DNA of 12,191 nucleotides from Caldilineae bacterium (GCA_003694905.1 RFJM01000185.1:1-12191); one strand, 5' to 3'. Counted from the stretch's first letter, positions 1 to 9,461 are shown. Program-made: numbers and translations. The notes: a model not told the origin generated them from the letters alone.

Positions 1-239
1 TCGGTGGGCAGGGCCATGGCCACGCCTCCACTGCCGGGCTGACTCGTGTCCACCTCGAAGAGATGGGCATTGGCCACCTGTCCTTCAGGGGTGGGGGTGA
101 AGGTAGGAAAGGGTGTGCGCGTGGGCGTGGGCTGGGGGAGGTCGGCCTGACCCGCCAGGCTACAGGCGGTGGCGAGCAGAACCAGGGCCAGGCTGACTGC
201 GGCTACCTGCCATCGTCTCGAGTGCATGGTGGTTTTCAT
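1..239 (-). CDS. Putative lipoprotein, N-terminal part only (runs off left edge)
   Basis: The reading frame is open from an ATG at 239 to the window edge, giving 79 residues. The N-terminus is a lipoprotein-type signal: basic residues (R8, R9), a hydrophobic core (VAAVSLALVLLATA) and Cys27 within LLATAC. This fits a lipobox with Ala rather than the usual Leu at -3. After the Cys comes a Pro/Thr-rich linker (PQPTPTRTPFPTFTPTPEG), typical of Chloroflexota surface proteins, then the start of a folded region (VANAHLFEVDTSQPG). Export and lipid anchoring to the outer face of the membrane are inferred. The function cannot be called because the mature domain is missing. An AAAGAGGT sequence abuts the ATG at 239 and lies 13 nt from a second in-frame ATG at 227. 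Either could be the true start, since neither spacing is ideal. Confidence 0.75.
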   Translation of the reverse strand, partial: MKTTMHSRRWQVAAVSLALVLLATACSLAGQADLPQPTPTRTPFPTFTPTPEGQVANAHLFEVDTSQPGSGGVAMALPT

Positions 240-297
240 ACCTCTTTGCTGCAATTTGGGAGGATAAGGAGCGGCCGCCATTGGCTACCGCCGGGGG

Positions 298-306
298 ATT
301 ATAGCA
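298..306 (-). promoter_or_regulatory. Extended -10 promoter of the lipoprotein gene
   Basis: The minus strand reads TGCTATAAT: a perfect TATAAT (298-303) preceded by the TGn extension (304-306). No good -35 hexamer is seen 16-19 bases upstream, where the sequence is C/T-rich. The predicted start near 291 gives a leader of about 50 nt to the ATG at 239. It lies just downstream of the terminator at 341-373, so the lipoprotein gene is probably its own transcription unit. Confidence 0.6.
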
Positions 307-340
307 GAGAGGGAGGAGATGGGGGAAACACGCAGCCATG

Positions 341-373
341 AAAAAAGCCGGTCCCGACGCGTCGAGACCGGCT
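341..373 (-). terminator. Intrinsic terminator after the flavin reductase gene
   Basis: On the minus strand an 8-bp perfect stem, AGCCGGTC (366-373) with GACCGGCT (346-353), encloses a 12-nt loop that holds a small self-complementary core (CGACGCGTCG). A run of six T (341-346) follows directly. It lies about 90 bases past the stop of the 465-947 gene and ends the hxlR-family/flavin reductase unit. Confidence 0.85.
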
Positions 374-464
374 ACTATGCGTGGGAGGTATCGCCTGGTC
401 GCCCAGGCCCAACGGCCAGGGTGTGCCGAAGGCCGGTGTGCACCTTTCCGAGTGGGGAACGAAC

Positions 465-947
465 TCAGCCGCCGTAGAACCAGCCGGTATCCCACATCTC
501 CAGGGGCTTTGCCTCGGGATCGCGCAGTCCGGCCTCGATAACTTCGGCGACAAAGACGGTGTGATCGCCTCGTTTAACGCTATCGGTGACCCGAGCCTCG
601 AACCAGGCGGGGGCGCCGAGCAGCAGGGGGGCACCAGTGGTGGGGCCGGGTTCGAACGCCTGGCCGTTCACCCGATCTCCCTCGACCTCCGTGGGGCGGA
701 AGAAGGCCGCCGCCACATCTTTCTGGCCCGCGGCCAGAATGTTGACGGCAAAGAGGCCGGTGCGCTCGATCAGCGCATGTGTGCCGCTGTCCTTCTTCAC
801 CCCTACCATGACCAGGGGCGGCTGAAAAGATGCCTGGGAGAGCCAGTTGACGGTACCGGCGGCAACATCATCGCCGTCGGCAGCGGTGAGCACGTAGAGA
901 CCGTAGGTCAATTTTCGCAAGGTTTGTTTCTTGACTTCGGGGTCCAT
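465..947 (-). CDS. Flavin reductase-domain protein (FMN-binding split-barrel family)
   Basis: This 160-residue protein matches the flavin reductase-like family (the RutF/HpaC type, also the N-terminal module of Hrb-like proteins). Hallmarks are the N-terminal LRKLTYGLYVLTA block (10-22), TVNWLSQASFQPPLVMVGV (32-50), the FAVNIL strand (66-71), GDHTVFVAEV (127-136) and the terminal WFYGG (156-160). Such proteins bind FMN and reduce flavin with NAD(P)H, or act as electron-transfer modules in the cytoplasm. The actual partner is unknown. The family's usual length is 150-190, so this is a complete single domain. The ATG at 947 is chosen because family homology begins there. A longer frame to 1055 would run into the upstream gene. 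AGGAG at 961-965 sits 13 nt upstream, a long spacing. The gene follows the HxlR-family regulator by 53 nt and probably shares its transcript. Confidence 0.88.
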   Translation of the reverse strand: MDPEVKKQTLRKLTYGLYVLTAADGDDVAAGTVNWLSQASFQPPLVMVGVKKDSGTHALIERTGLFAVNILAAGQKDVAAAFFRPTEVEGDRVNGQAFEPGPTTGAPLLLGAPAWFEARVTDSVKRGDHTVFVAEVIEAGLRDPEAKPLEMWDTGWFYGG

Positions 948-1000
948 GTTTGGGTGTTGTCTCCTGTTGAGTGTGGGAGTGTAATGTTGGCTGTGACCGG

Positions 1001-1354
1001 CTAACTTCGGGCCCCGGCCTCGGGCTGTCGTTCGACGAGCCAGCGTTCCGCCCACCCCACCAGCGAATCCAGAATGGGCAGCAGCTCACGGCCGGCGCGC
1101 GTGAGCTCGTATTCGACGTGTCGTTTGTTATCCGGTGATTCACGTCGGATGACCAGGCCCTGCTTTTCGAGCATCCTCAGGCGTTGGGTGAACGTGGTGG
1201 GATTGACGTTGCCCACCGCGGACTGGAGCTCACAAAAGCGCTTGCGGGTACGAAGGTTGTGCAGGATCTGCATGGTCCAGCGTGTGCCCAAGAGACGCGT
1301 CATGGCGGTTACGGGACAAGCCGGCCGGGCTTCTGTCTGAGGGTTCGAGGTCAT
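1001..1354 (-). CDS. HxlR-family winged-helix transcriptional regulator
   Basis: This 117-residue protein has the HxlR/MarR-like winged-helix layout throughout. CPVTAMTRLLGTRWTMQILHNL (13-34) matches the family opening block 'CPv...ldvigGKWtllIL..L'. VNPTTFTQRLRMLEKQGLVIRR (50-71) is the recognition-helix region, and VEYELTRAGRELLPILDSLVGWAERW (80-105) is the wing plus dimer helix. Cys13 is at the conserved N-terminal position that acts as a redox or electrophile sensor in characterised members such as YodB and HypR; a second Cys is at 41. The adjacent flavin reductase-domain gene, 53 nt downstream, is a plausible target, and autoregulation is likely by family habit. No clear Shine-Dalgarno sequence precedes the ATG at 1354. 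The inducing signal cannot be read from the sequence. Confidence 0.9.
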   Translation of the reverse strand: MTSNPQTEARPACPVTAMTRLLGTRWTMQILHNLRTRKRFCELQSAVGNVNPTTFTQRLRMLEKQGLVIRRESPDNKRHVEYELTRAGRELLPILDSLVGWAERWLVERQPEAGARS

Positions 1355-1409
1355 GATGCGGATGCGGTAAGAAACGGATGTGCAGCGACGTACGTGCGCA
1401 GAGGAAGTT

Positions 1410-1439
1410 TCTATACAATTTGGAGTAGAGGGCGAAAAA
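1410..1439 (-). promoter_or_regulatory. Putative promoter/operator of the hxlR-family gene
   Basis: The minus strand shows a -10-like TATAGA (1410-1415) and a weak T-rich -35 (TTTTTC, 1434-1439) 18 bases away, giving a start near 1403 and a leader of about 50 nt. The -10 overlaps an imperfect 18-bp dyad (1411-1428) with outer arms CTA/TAG and an AT-rich centre. This is where an autoregulating HxlR protein could bind. The -35 coincides with the T-tract of the preceding terminator. The evidence is weak and rests on position and partial symmetry only. Confidence 0.35.
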
Positions 1440-1463
1440 GGATGGCGATCGAGAGATCGCCAT
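1435..1463 (-). terminator. Intrinsic terminator of the glnS-gltX unit
   Basis: A 9-bp perfect stem, ATGGCGATC (1442-1450) with GATCGCCAT (1455-1463), closes a 4-nt loop. On the minus strand it is followed by CC and then five T (1435-1439). It lies about 140 bases past the gltX stop. The intervening 1464-1603 stretch holds no gene I can support, only a short C4/G4 hairpin near 1547-1561 without a T-tract. Confidence 0.85.
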
Positions 1464-1603
1464 GTGGAACGCTTTCGCGCACGCCTGTCAGTTGACCACG
1501 GAATGTATCGTAGTGGAGAGAAAGTCCGTTTTCAGTAATGGCGCACCCCTTCTGCGGGGGAGCTTACAGAGGTGGGACAGGCTGAGCCGCCATTTGTCGG
1601 GGA

Positions 1604-3112
1604 CTATGCTGTCTGCAACAGGGCGAGCGCTCGCTGCAGGCGTACGATAGTTGCCTCCCGTCCTACGGCAGCCAGGGTGACGAAGAGGGGAGGCGCGACT
1701 TTCTTGCCGGTGACGGCCACGCGAATGGGATTGAAGACCTGTCCTGCCTTGAGCCCGAGCTCTGCAGCCACGCCGCGCAGGGCGCTCTCAATCTGGTGTT
1801 CGTCCCAGGTATCCAGCGCCTGCAAAGCAGCGATGGAGCGGGTAAGGCTGGTGACCACCTGTTCGGGGGTGGTCTTCTTGGGGATCAGGTCCTCGGGCCG
1901 GGGAATGTCGATGCTGTCGGCATAGAGGAAGTCGACCAATGCGGGGGCATCCGACAGCACCTTGATGCGCTCCTGTAGTGCGGGCAAGAGCAGCCGCAGC
2001 CGCGAATCCTGACGTAGATCCGACACTGGCACGCCGAGGGCCTCATGCAGGTAGGGCAGAATCGCTTCGAGCAAGGCCTCTTGCGATAGCTGGCGCACGT
2101 AGACGCCGTTCATCCACAGGAGCTTGTCCGCCGGGAATTTGCCCGGCGAGGCCTGGATATTGCAGATGTCGAAGGCAGCGATGGCCGTCTCGCGGTCGTA
2201 GATCTCGGTCTTGTCGTCCAACGACCAGCCGATGCCGCTGAGGAAGTTGACCACAGCTTCCGGGAGATAGCCGATCTGCCGATACTCGTGTACGAATACC
2301 GGGATGACGGTGCCGTCGGGATTCTGGATGGCGCGCTTGCTCACCTTGCCTTTGCCCGATGGATTGAGGATAACGGGCAGGTGGGCCCAGACGGGCGGCT
2401 CCCAGCCAAACGCCCGATAGAGGTGGTAGTGGATAGGGACCGAGGGCAGCCACTCATCGCCTCGCATAATGTGGGTGATGTTCATAAAATGGTCGTCGAT
2501 CACGTTGGCGAGGTGATAGGTGGGCCAGCCGTCGCTTTTGAGCAACACGGCATCTTGTAACTCGCGGTTGTCGTAGGTGATGTCTCCGCGGATGAGGTCG
2601 TGGAAGGTTACCGTCCCCTCCAGCGGGACGGCCAGGCGCACGACCCAGGGGCGTCCTTCGGCCTCGCGTGCGGCCCGCTCCGCCGGCGTCAGCCAGCGAC
2701 AGCGGCGGTCGTAGCCCACTTTGGCCTTGGCCTGGCGTTGCTGCTCCCGCATTTCGGCCAGCTCCTCGGCAGTACAATAGCAGCGATAGGCATGACCATG
2801 CTCCACCAGCCAGTCTGCCCACTCCCGGTAGAGATCGAGGCGCTGGGACTGGAAATAGGGGCCGTAGTCGCCGCCAACTTCCGGGCCCTCGTCCCAGTCG
2901 AGGCCCAGCCAGCGGAGGTTTTCCAGCAGGTTGTCGAGGGCATCGGGTACGTAACGATTGCGATCGGTGTCTTCGATCCGCAGAATGAACTGCCCGCCCG
3001 TATGACGGGCATAGAGCCAGTTGAAGAGCGCGGTGCGTGCTCCACCGATGTGGAGGTAGCCGGTGGGACTGGGTGCGAAGCGCACCCGCGCGGGTTGCTT
3101 TGTGGTGGTCAT
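1604..3112 (-). CDS. gltX: Glutamate--tRNA ligase (GluRS)
   Basis: This 502-residue class I aminoacyl-tRNA synthetase attaches glutamate to tRNA-Glu in the cytoplasm using ATP. The Rossmann-fold signature RFAPSPTGYLHIGGARTALFNW includes the HIGH variant HIGG at 21-24, followed by RIEDTDRNR (45-53). The second ATP motif is KVSKR (256-260), a Val variant of the usual KLSKR. An acceptor-domain zinc pattern is visible: C111, C113, Y134 and C138 (CYC...YDRRC). MRGDEWLPSVPIHYHLY (216-232) and the helical anticodon-binding domain (about 330-502) complete a standard bacterial GluRS of normal length. It follows glnS by 62 bases without a visible terminator, so co-transcription is likely. The region before the ATG at 3112 has no convincing Shine-Dalgarno sequence. 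The start is chosen because the conserved domain begins at residue 9. Confidence 0.97.
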   Translation of the reverse strand: MTTTKQPARVRFAPSPTGYLHIGGARTALFNWLYARHTGGQFILRIEDTDRNRYVPDALDNLLENLRWLGLDWDEGPEVGGDYGPYFQSQRLDLYREWADWLVEHGHAYRCYCTAEELAEMREQQRQAKAKVGYDRRCRWLTPAERAAREAEGRPWVVRLAVPLEGTVTFHDLIRGDITYDNRELQDAVLLKSDGWPTYHLANVIDDHFMNITHIMRGDEWLPSVPIHYHLYRAFGWEPPVWAHLPVILNPSGKGKVSKRAIQNPDGTVIPVFVHEYRQIGYLPEAVVNFLSGIGWSLDDKTEIYDRETAIAAFDICNIQASPGKFPADKLLWMNGVYVRQLSQEALLEAILPYLHEALGVPVSDLRQDSRLRLLLPALQERIKVLSDAPALVDFLYADSIDIPRPEDLIPKKTTPEQVVTSLTRSIAALQALDTWDEHQIESALRGVAAELGLKAGQVFNPIRVAVTGKKVAPPLFVTLAAVGREATIVRLQRALALLQTA

Positions 3113-3174
3113 AGAAACGCGTTGAGACTCCGGGTGAATCTAGGGTGAGACGGCCGGGGACAGCACAGGTGCCG

Positions 3175-5529
<2,355 letters not shown>

Positions 5530-5536
5530 GGTGTAT

Positions 5537-5540
5537 CCTC
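5537..5540 (-). promoter_or_regulatory. Ribosome binding site fixing the GTG start of glnS
   Basis: GAGG on the minus strand sits 7 bases before GTG at 5527-5529. The GTG is followed by about 22 poorly conserved residues before the catalytic domain. No in-frame ATG competes near the conserved part, so the spacing decides the start. Confidence 0.6.
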
Positions 5541-5614
5541 GGAAATAGGGGATGATTGGGGCACCGACCTGGGTCGCTCACCGCCTCCGGTAGTGGCAGG
5601 GGAGGAGCAGGAAA

Positions 5615-5657
5615 GCAGGTCGATGCGCAAACCTGCCGGGGGATGGGGCGGGCAGGT
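5615..5657 (-). promoter_or_regulatory. Competing hairpins in the glnS leader (possible attenuator)
   Basis: In the predicted glnS leader, ACCTGCC (minus strand, 5651-5657) can pair over 7 bp with GGCAGGT (5631-5637). The same GCAGGT (5631-5636) can instead pair over 6 bp with ACCTGC (5615-5620), which is followed by TTT. The two stems exclude each other. Further partial copies, CCTGC (5607-5611) and CCTGCC (5595-5600), lie downstream. The geometry resembles attenuation, but the T-tract is only three bases and no T-box specifier or TGGNACC motif is present. Chance pairing in GC-rich sequence is possible. Confidence 0.3.
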
Positions 5658-5670
5658 GTTGCAATCTCTG

Positions 5671-5679
5671 ATTGTAACA
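5671..5679 (-). promoter_or_regulatory. Extended -10 promoter of glnS-gltX
   Basis: The minus strand reads TGTTACAAT: a TACAAT -10 (5671-5676) with a TGn extension (5677-5679). No good -35 is visible at 16-18 bases (GTGTAT is the nearest). The predicted start near 5664 gives a leader of about 135 nt. This A/T-richer patch lies in the 261-base gap between rodA and glnS, which has no gene of its own. Confidence 0.5.
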
Positions 5680-5751
5680 TAAGGCGGCTTGAGATACACG
5701 GATCGGAAGCCGCGCGCGAACGACCACGAACCTGCTGGGGCTGAGGTGACA

Positions 5752-5787
5752 GCCGTGCCGGACGGCGTCAGCCGCCGCTCGCGGCTG
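5752..5787 (-). terminator. Two hairpins just after rodA, no T-tract
   Basis: Immediately past the rodA stop the minus strand can form CAGCCGC (5781-5787)/GCGGCTG (5769-5775), a 7-bp perfect stem with a 5-nt loop. A 5-bp stem GCCGT (5762-5766)/ACGGC (5752-5756) follows. Neither is followed by a T-run, so this is not a classic intrinsic terminator. It may slow polymerase or protect the mRNA 3' end. Confidence 0.35.
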
Positions 5788-5790
5788 GGC

Positions 5791-6885
5791 TCAGAATTCG
5801 ATCTTACGATGGTGCATGGCCACGCTTTCTGCCAGTCCCACCAGCATCATGATAGAGAGCATGGCGTTGCCGCCGTAGCTGACAAAGGGCAGTGGCAGTC
5901 CGGTGACGGGGACCAGGGCCATGTTCATGCCCACATTCACCACCGTCTGAAACAGGACGATACCGGCGATGGCGACCACGATGAAACTGCCGAAGGGATC
6001 GCGGGCCCGATCGGCGATGCGCCACAGGCGCATCAGCACGAAGAAGAGGAGCAACAGTAAACCCACCGCGCCCACAAACCCCAACTCCTCCGCGATCACC
6101 GAGAAGATGAAGTCGGTGTGGCGTACGCGCAGGAAGTGGAGCTGGCTCTGGGTACCCTGGCCATAGCCTTTGCCCAGCAGTCCCCCCGAGCCCACGCTGA
6201 TGAGAGCCTGATTGACATTGAAGTAGCTGTCCGGATCCGCGGTCGGGTTGATAAAGATGAGCAGCCGTGTGCGTTGGTGTTCTTGGAGCAAGCCCCAGAA
6301 GAAGGGAAACAATCCCAGCCCGGCCACCACGCCGAGCACCATGTGCTGGACCCGGAGTCCGGCAGCGATGAGGATGAAGACCCCTTCGACGGCCAGCACG
6401 ATAGCGCCGCCCAGGTCGGGCTCCAGGAAGACCATCACCAGCAGCGGCAGCATGATGAGCAGGGCGATGAGGACCGTGCGCAATCGGTCCATCTGATCCA
6501 GATGATAAGCCAGGTACTTGCCCATGGCGAGGGCCAGGGCTACCTTGGCCAGCTCGGAAGGCTGGATGGGAAAGAGGCCGAAGACATCGATCCAGCTCTG
6601 CGCGCCGAAGATACGATTGCCCAGAACGCCTACCAGCCCCAGCAACAGAATGACGAGCAGGTAGAAGGGTTCGGTGAGGAAGCTCAGGAACTTGTAGTCG
6701 AAGGCCGCGACCGCAAACATCAGTACCAGCCCGGCCACAATGTAGAAGATCTGCCGCTGCGGATAATTGGTTAGCTCGGGATCGCCCTGCACGGCGCTGT
6801 TGATCATGACGACGCCGTAGATGCTGAGCATGAGAATGGCGACCAACAGAAGCCAATCGAAGCTGCGCCAGTTGAAGCGTATCAT
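5791..6885 (-). CDS. rodA: Peptidoglycan glycosyltransferase RodA (SEDS family)
   Basis: This 364-residue, roughly ten-helix membrane protein polymerises lipid II into glycan strands as the partner of PBP2 in the elongasome. SEDS motifs are all present: GLFPIQPSELAKVAL (103-117), FLEPDLGGAIV (153-163) and ISVGSGGLLGKGYGQGTQSQLHFL (229-252). RVRHTDFIFSVIAEELGF (253-270) contains Asp258, which aligns with the catalytic Asp of characterised RodA. NVGMNMALVPVTGLPLPFVSYGG (317-339) is the C-terminal signature. Its ATG overlaps the mrdA stop as ATGA, and GGAGG lies 7 nt upstream inside the mrdA 3' end, so the two are translationally coupled, matching their 1:1 complex. The RodA assignment over FtsW rests on adjacency to mreBCD-mrdA. 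It is the last gene of the operon. Confidence 0.96.
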   Translation of the reverse strand: MIRFNWRSFDWLLLVAILMLSIYGVVMINSAVQGDPELTNYPQRQIFYIVAGLVLMFAVAAFDYKFLSFLTEPFYLLVILLLGLVGVLGNRIFGAQSWIDVFGLFPIQPSELAKVALALAMGKYLAYHLDQMDRLRTVLIALLIMLPLLVMVFLEPDLGGAIVLAVEGVFILIAAGLRVQHMVLGVVAGLGLFPFFWGLLQEHQRTRLLIFINPTADPDSYFNVNQALISVGSGGLLGKGYGQGTQSQLHFLRVRHTDFIFSVIAEELGFVGAVGLLLLLFFVLMRLWRIADRARDPFGSFIVVAIAGIVLFQTVVNVGMNMALVPVTGLPLPFVSYGGNAMLSIMMLVGLAESVAMHHRKIEF

Positions 6886-8951
6886 GGCGTCTCCTCCACT
6901 GGGGTGTCATCGCCAGCTGCGGGATTGGCCGCCTCGGCCCGCCGCGCCTTGATATCGAAATAGGCCTGCAAGATCTTGTGGGCGATGGGCGCGGCCACGA
7001 GAGAACCCTCACCGCCGTTGTAGACAAAGACGGTCACGACGATCTCAGGATCTTCGTAGGGGGCAAAGGCCGTGAACCAGGCGTGGGTAGGTAGGTTGCC
7101 GCGGCGGTCTCGGATGATCTCCGGATCGAAGAACTCGGCCGTTCCGGTCTTGCCGGCGATGCGCAGGTCGGGGTCCCAGATGTCTTTGGCGGTACCGCCC
7201 TCCCAGTTGACCGCCAGCCACATCCCCTCGCGCACCACATCCAGCCATTTGGGATCGATGGGTAGCTCGCGAATAAGCTGAGGGCCTCTCTCCTCGATGA
7301 CGTTGCCTCTATCGTCGGTGATGGCTGCCACCACCTCGGGCTTGTAGAGGAAACCGTTGTTGGCTACGGCTGCTGTCATCAGAGTCACCTGCAAGGGGGT
7401 CGCCAGCACATCGCCCTGGCCGATGGCCATGTTGTAGGTGTCACCGGTCACCCATTTCTCTCCCTTGGCCAGGCGCTTCCAGCGCGTATTGGGAACCAGG
7501 CCGGGGTTTTCCGCGGGGAGATCGATGCCGGTGAGGTTGCCAAAGCCGAAAAGATTGGCATAGTAGGCCAGGGTTTCGACCCCCAAGCCCTCGAATTCGG
7601 CCACGGGCCAGCCGCCGCCCACCTTGTAGAAAAAGATATCGCACGATTCGGCGATGGCATAGACGACGTTGATATCACCGTGCTGGCCACCGCTTTTGTA
7701 GATCCAGCACACGAAGGGCTGAGCCAGATTTGGGTTGTCGGGGAAGTTGCGGTTGGGCAGATAGATGATGCCGGGGGCGTTGAGAATGGTCTTGGGGGTG
7801 ATCACCTTCTCCTGCAGCGCGGCGGAGGCGGTCACCAGCTTGAAAGTAGAGCCGGGCGGATAGATGCCGCTGATGGCATGATTGATGAGCGGGAAGCCCG
7901 GTGCCTCCGCGATTTCCCGGTATTCCTCCGGGGTGACACCGTCGGCAAAAATGTTGTTGTCATACGTGGGCAGGCTGACCATACCCAAGATATGGCCGTT
8001 GCGAGGATCCATGGCCACGGCGACGGCACTGTGCGAGCGCAATGGCCGGATGCCGCCCTCCAGAGCCTGTCGCATGGCCTTCTGCAGGTCCAGGTCGATG
8101 CTGAGGATGAGATTGCGGCCCGGCCGGGGAGGCACCTCCTGGCCGATGACCGCGCGCTCGCGTCCGTTGACGTCCACTTCGATAACTTTGCGTCCGGGCC
8201 TGCCGCGCAGCGTCTGTTCGTAGGTCAGTTCCAGACCGGCAAGCCCCACCCAGGCGTCGGCCGGATATCCCCGTTCTACATAGGTGGTGATGTTCTCCTG
8301 GGGAATGGGCCCCATGTAACCTACAATGTGGGCTATGTCCGAGCCTGAGAAGTATTCTCGCCGTGTAATGACCACGACCTCCACACCCGGCAGGCGATAG
8401 CGTTCTTCCTCGACCCGCAAGGCTACTTCGCGCGGGAGATTCTCGGCCACCAGCACGGGCTGATAGGCGCTGCCCAGCTCGCGTTGATTGACCAGACTCT
8501 CGATCTCCTCCAGGCTGAGGATGGAGGGGCCCGGCGGCCGCGACTGGCCCACCTCGTAGAAGCTGGGCAGGCCTTCGGGGGCCGGTGTCGGGGGCGGGCT
8601 GTATTCGGCCATAGCCTGCTGCAAGACGTCCAGCAGCGCCCGGTACAGCGCCCGCCGCTTCTGGAGCGAGACGGCGAAATCGGGATCGTCGGGCAGGTCG
8701 GCGGGAACCAGGGCCACGGCGAACAGGGCCCTGTTGCGGGCCAGGAAGCGGCCCTGGCTGTCGTAGATGACCCCGCGCGCGCCCTCCGTTTGCACCACGC
8801 GCGTGCGGTTGAACAGCGCCCGCTCCTGGTACTGCCTCCCGCGGGAGAACTGAAGCACCGCCAGTTGTGTCACCAGCGCCAGGAAGATGACGACGGTGCT
8901 CAGGCGCAACACGAGCAGTCGGGTGGAGAGATCGGGGAGCCGGGACGACAT
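6882..8951 (-). CDS. mrdA: Penicillin-binding protein 2, elongasome transpeptidase
   Basis: This 689-residue bitopic membrane protein cross-links peptidoglycan during side-wall growth and activates RodA. A short cytoplasmic tail precedes one membrane helix (about 12-34). A pedestal/dimerisation region follows, with the GARGVIYDSQGRFLARN block (57-73) and GLAGLELTYEQTLRG (236-250). The transpeptidase domain starts at about 300, with catalytic S368-TF-K371 (PPGSTFK), the S-x-D form of the second motif (S436-C-D438, typical of PBP2) and K601-T-G. It is somewhat longer than the 633 residues of E. coli PBP2. A Pro-rich insertion (about 117-143) and an acidic/Ala-Pro C-terminal tail (about 671-689) account for part of this. 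It starts 12 bases after the mreD stop with only a weak Shine-Dalgarno sequence. Confidence 0.97.
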   Translation of the reverse strand: MSSRLPDLSTRLLVLRLSTVVIFLALVTQLAVLQFSRGRQYQERALFNRTRVVQTEGARGVIYDSQGRFLARNRALFAVALVPADLPDDPDFAVSLQKRRALYRALLDVLQQAMAEYSPPPTPAPEGLPSFYEVGQSRPPGPSILSLEEIESLVNQRELGSAYQPVLVAENLPREVALRVEEERYRLPGVEVVVITRREYFSGSDIAHIVGYMGPIPQENITTYVERGYPADAWVGLAGLELTYEQTLRGRPGRKVIEVDVNGRERAVIGQEVPPRPGRNLILSIDLDLQKAMRQALEGGIRPLRSHSAVAVAMDPRNGHILGMVSLPTYDNNIFADGVTPEEYREIAEAPGFPLINHAISGIYPPGSTFKLVTASAALQEKVITPKTILNAPGIIYLPNRNFPDNPNLAQPFVCWIYKSGGQHGDINVVYAIAESCDIFFYKVGGGWPVAEFEGLGVETLAYYANLFGFGNLTGIDLPAENPGLVPNTRWKRLAKGEKWVTGDTYNMAIGQGDVLATPLQVTLMTAAVANNGFLYKPEVVAAITDDRGNVIEERGPQLIRELPIDPKWLDVVREGMWLAVNWEGGTAKDIWDPDLRIAGKTGTAEFFDPEIIRDRRGNLPTHAWFTAFAPYEDPEIVVTVFVYNGGEGSLVAAPIAHKILQAYFDIKARRAEAANPAAGDDTPVEETP

Positions 8952-8963
8952 CGCGAGAGGACT

Positions 8964-9461
8964 CTATCCCAGGCCGAAGCTACGCCGCGAGCGCAGGTAT
9001 TCGACCGGGATGAAGATGAGGAAGACGAGAAAGGCGTTCAGTAAGGCCGAAGGCACCAGGATGCGCAGGATGAGATCGGTCCAGGGAGTACGCCAGCCCA
9101 GGAGACGCAACTCGAGCAAGGTGATGGCGCCCGCGGCCAGCGAAGCGGTAAAGGCGGCGAAGATGGGCCAGCCAAGTCTGGCCCCGAACAGGGTCCGTTC
9201 ACCGATGCTGGCAATGAGCACTACGATCAAGAGCGGCACTACCGAGACGCCCAGGGGCAGGCCGGCCACGGCGTCGAACAGGGGGGCCATGAGTATGGCC
9301 GGAAGCAAAGCCCGGTCGCGGCCGGTCGACATGGTCCACAATACCAGACTGATGATGATGAGGTCGGGCCGGGCGCTGCCCAGGGAAAGGTGATGCATGA
9401 CCGTGGCCTGCAGGGTCACGACCACCAGGGCGATGGGCAGGAAGAGGAACAGACTGGACAT
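8964..9461 (-). CDS. mreD: Rod shape-determining membrane protein MreD
   Basis: This 165-residue protein is almost wholly hydrophobic, with about five to six membrane helices: roughly 4-22, 33-45, 50-66, 73-87, 98-118 and 132-152. It fits MreD in size, in residues such as RPDLIIISLVLW (31-42), LFDAVAGLPLGV (61-72) and the basic C-terminus, and above all in its place between mreC and mrdA. MreD is a poorly conserved integral membrane component that works with MreC to link MreB to PBP2/RodA. The start at 9461 is fixed by a TAG codon five codons upstream in frame. It lies 19 bases after the mreC stop and lacks a clear Shine-Dalgarno sequence. Sequence alone gives weak recognition; gene order makes the call firm. 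Confidence 0.9.
   Translation of the reverse strand: MSSLFLFLPIALVVVTLQATVMHHLSLGSARPDLIIISLVLWTMSTGRDRALLPAILMAPLFDAVAGLPLGVSVVPLLIVVLIASIGERTLFGARLGWPIFAAFTASLAAGAITLLELRLLGWRTPWTDLILRILVPSALLNAFLVFLIFIPVEYLRSRRSFGLG

Noticed and set aside
381..1004. 207-residue plus-strand open frame opposite the flavin reductase gene
   Set aside because: It is an antisense shadow of a well-supported gene, with no recognisable domain and no initiation signals.
948..1055. N-terminal extension of the flavin reductase to 1055
   Set aside because: It would overlap the end of the HxlR-family gene by 55 bases, and the extra residues are low-quality and outside the family's conserved start. AGGAG at 961-965 fits the ATG at 947 better.
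1492..1525. Plus-strand TTGACC as a -35 of a divergent promoter
   Set aside because: No acceptable -10 lies 16-18 bases downstream, and there is no plus-strand gene to drive.
1547..1563. C4/G4 hairpin between gltX and its terminator
   Set aside because: The stem is short and no T-run follows on either strand. The better terminator lies at 1435-1463.
5530..5664. T-box riboswitch ahead of glnS
   Set aside because: I see no TGGNACC-type antiterminator motif, no specifier loop architecture and no terminator with a long T-run.
5665..5790. Additional small gene between rodA and glnS
   Set aside because: The only frames here are short shadows without ribosome sites. The stretch is explained by hairpins and the glnS promoter.
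6118..6774. 218-residue plus-strand open frame opposite rodA, rich in Gln, Glu, Asp and His
   Set aside because: The composition is the reverse-strand image of a hydrophobic membrane protein, and there is no independent evidence of coding.
5804..7027. 407-residue minus-strand frame overlapping rodA and the end of mrdA
   Set aside because: It is the wrong frame of two genes with intact motifs. Its Arg/Pro/His-rich composition is typical of shifted-frame GC-rich DNA.
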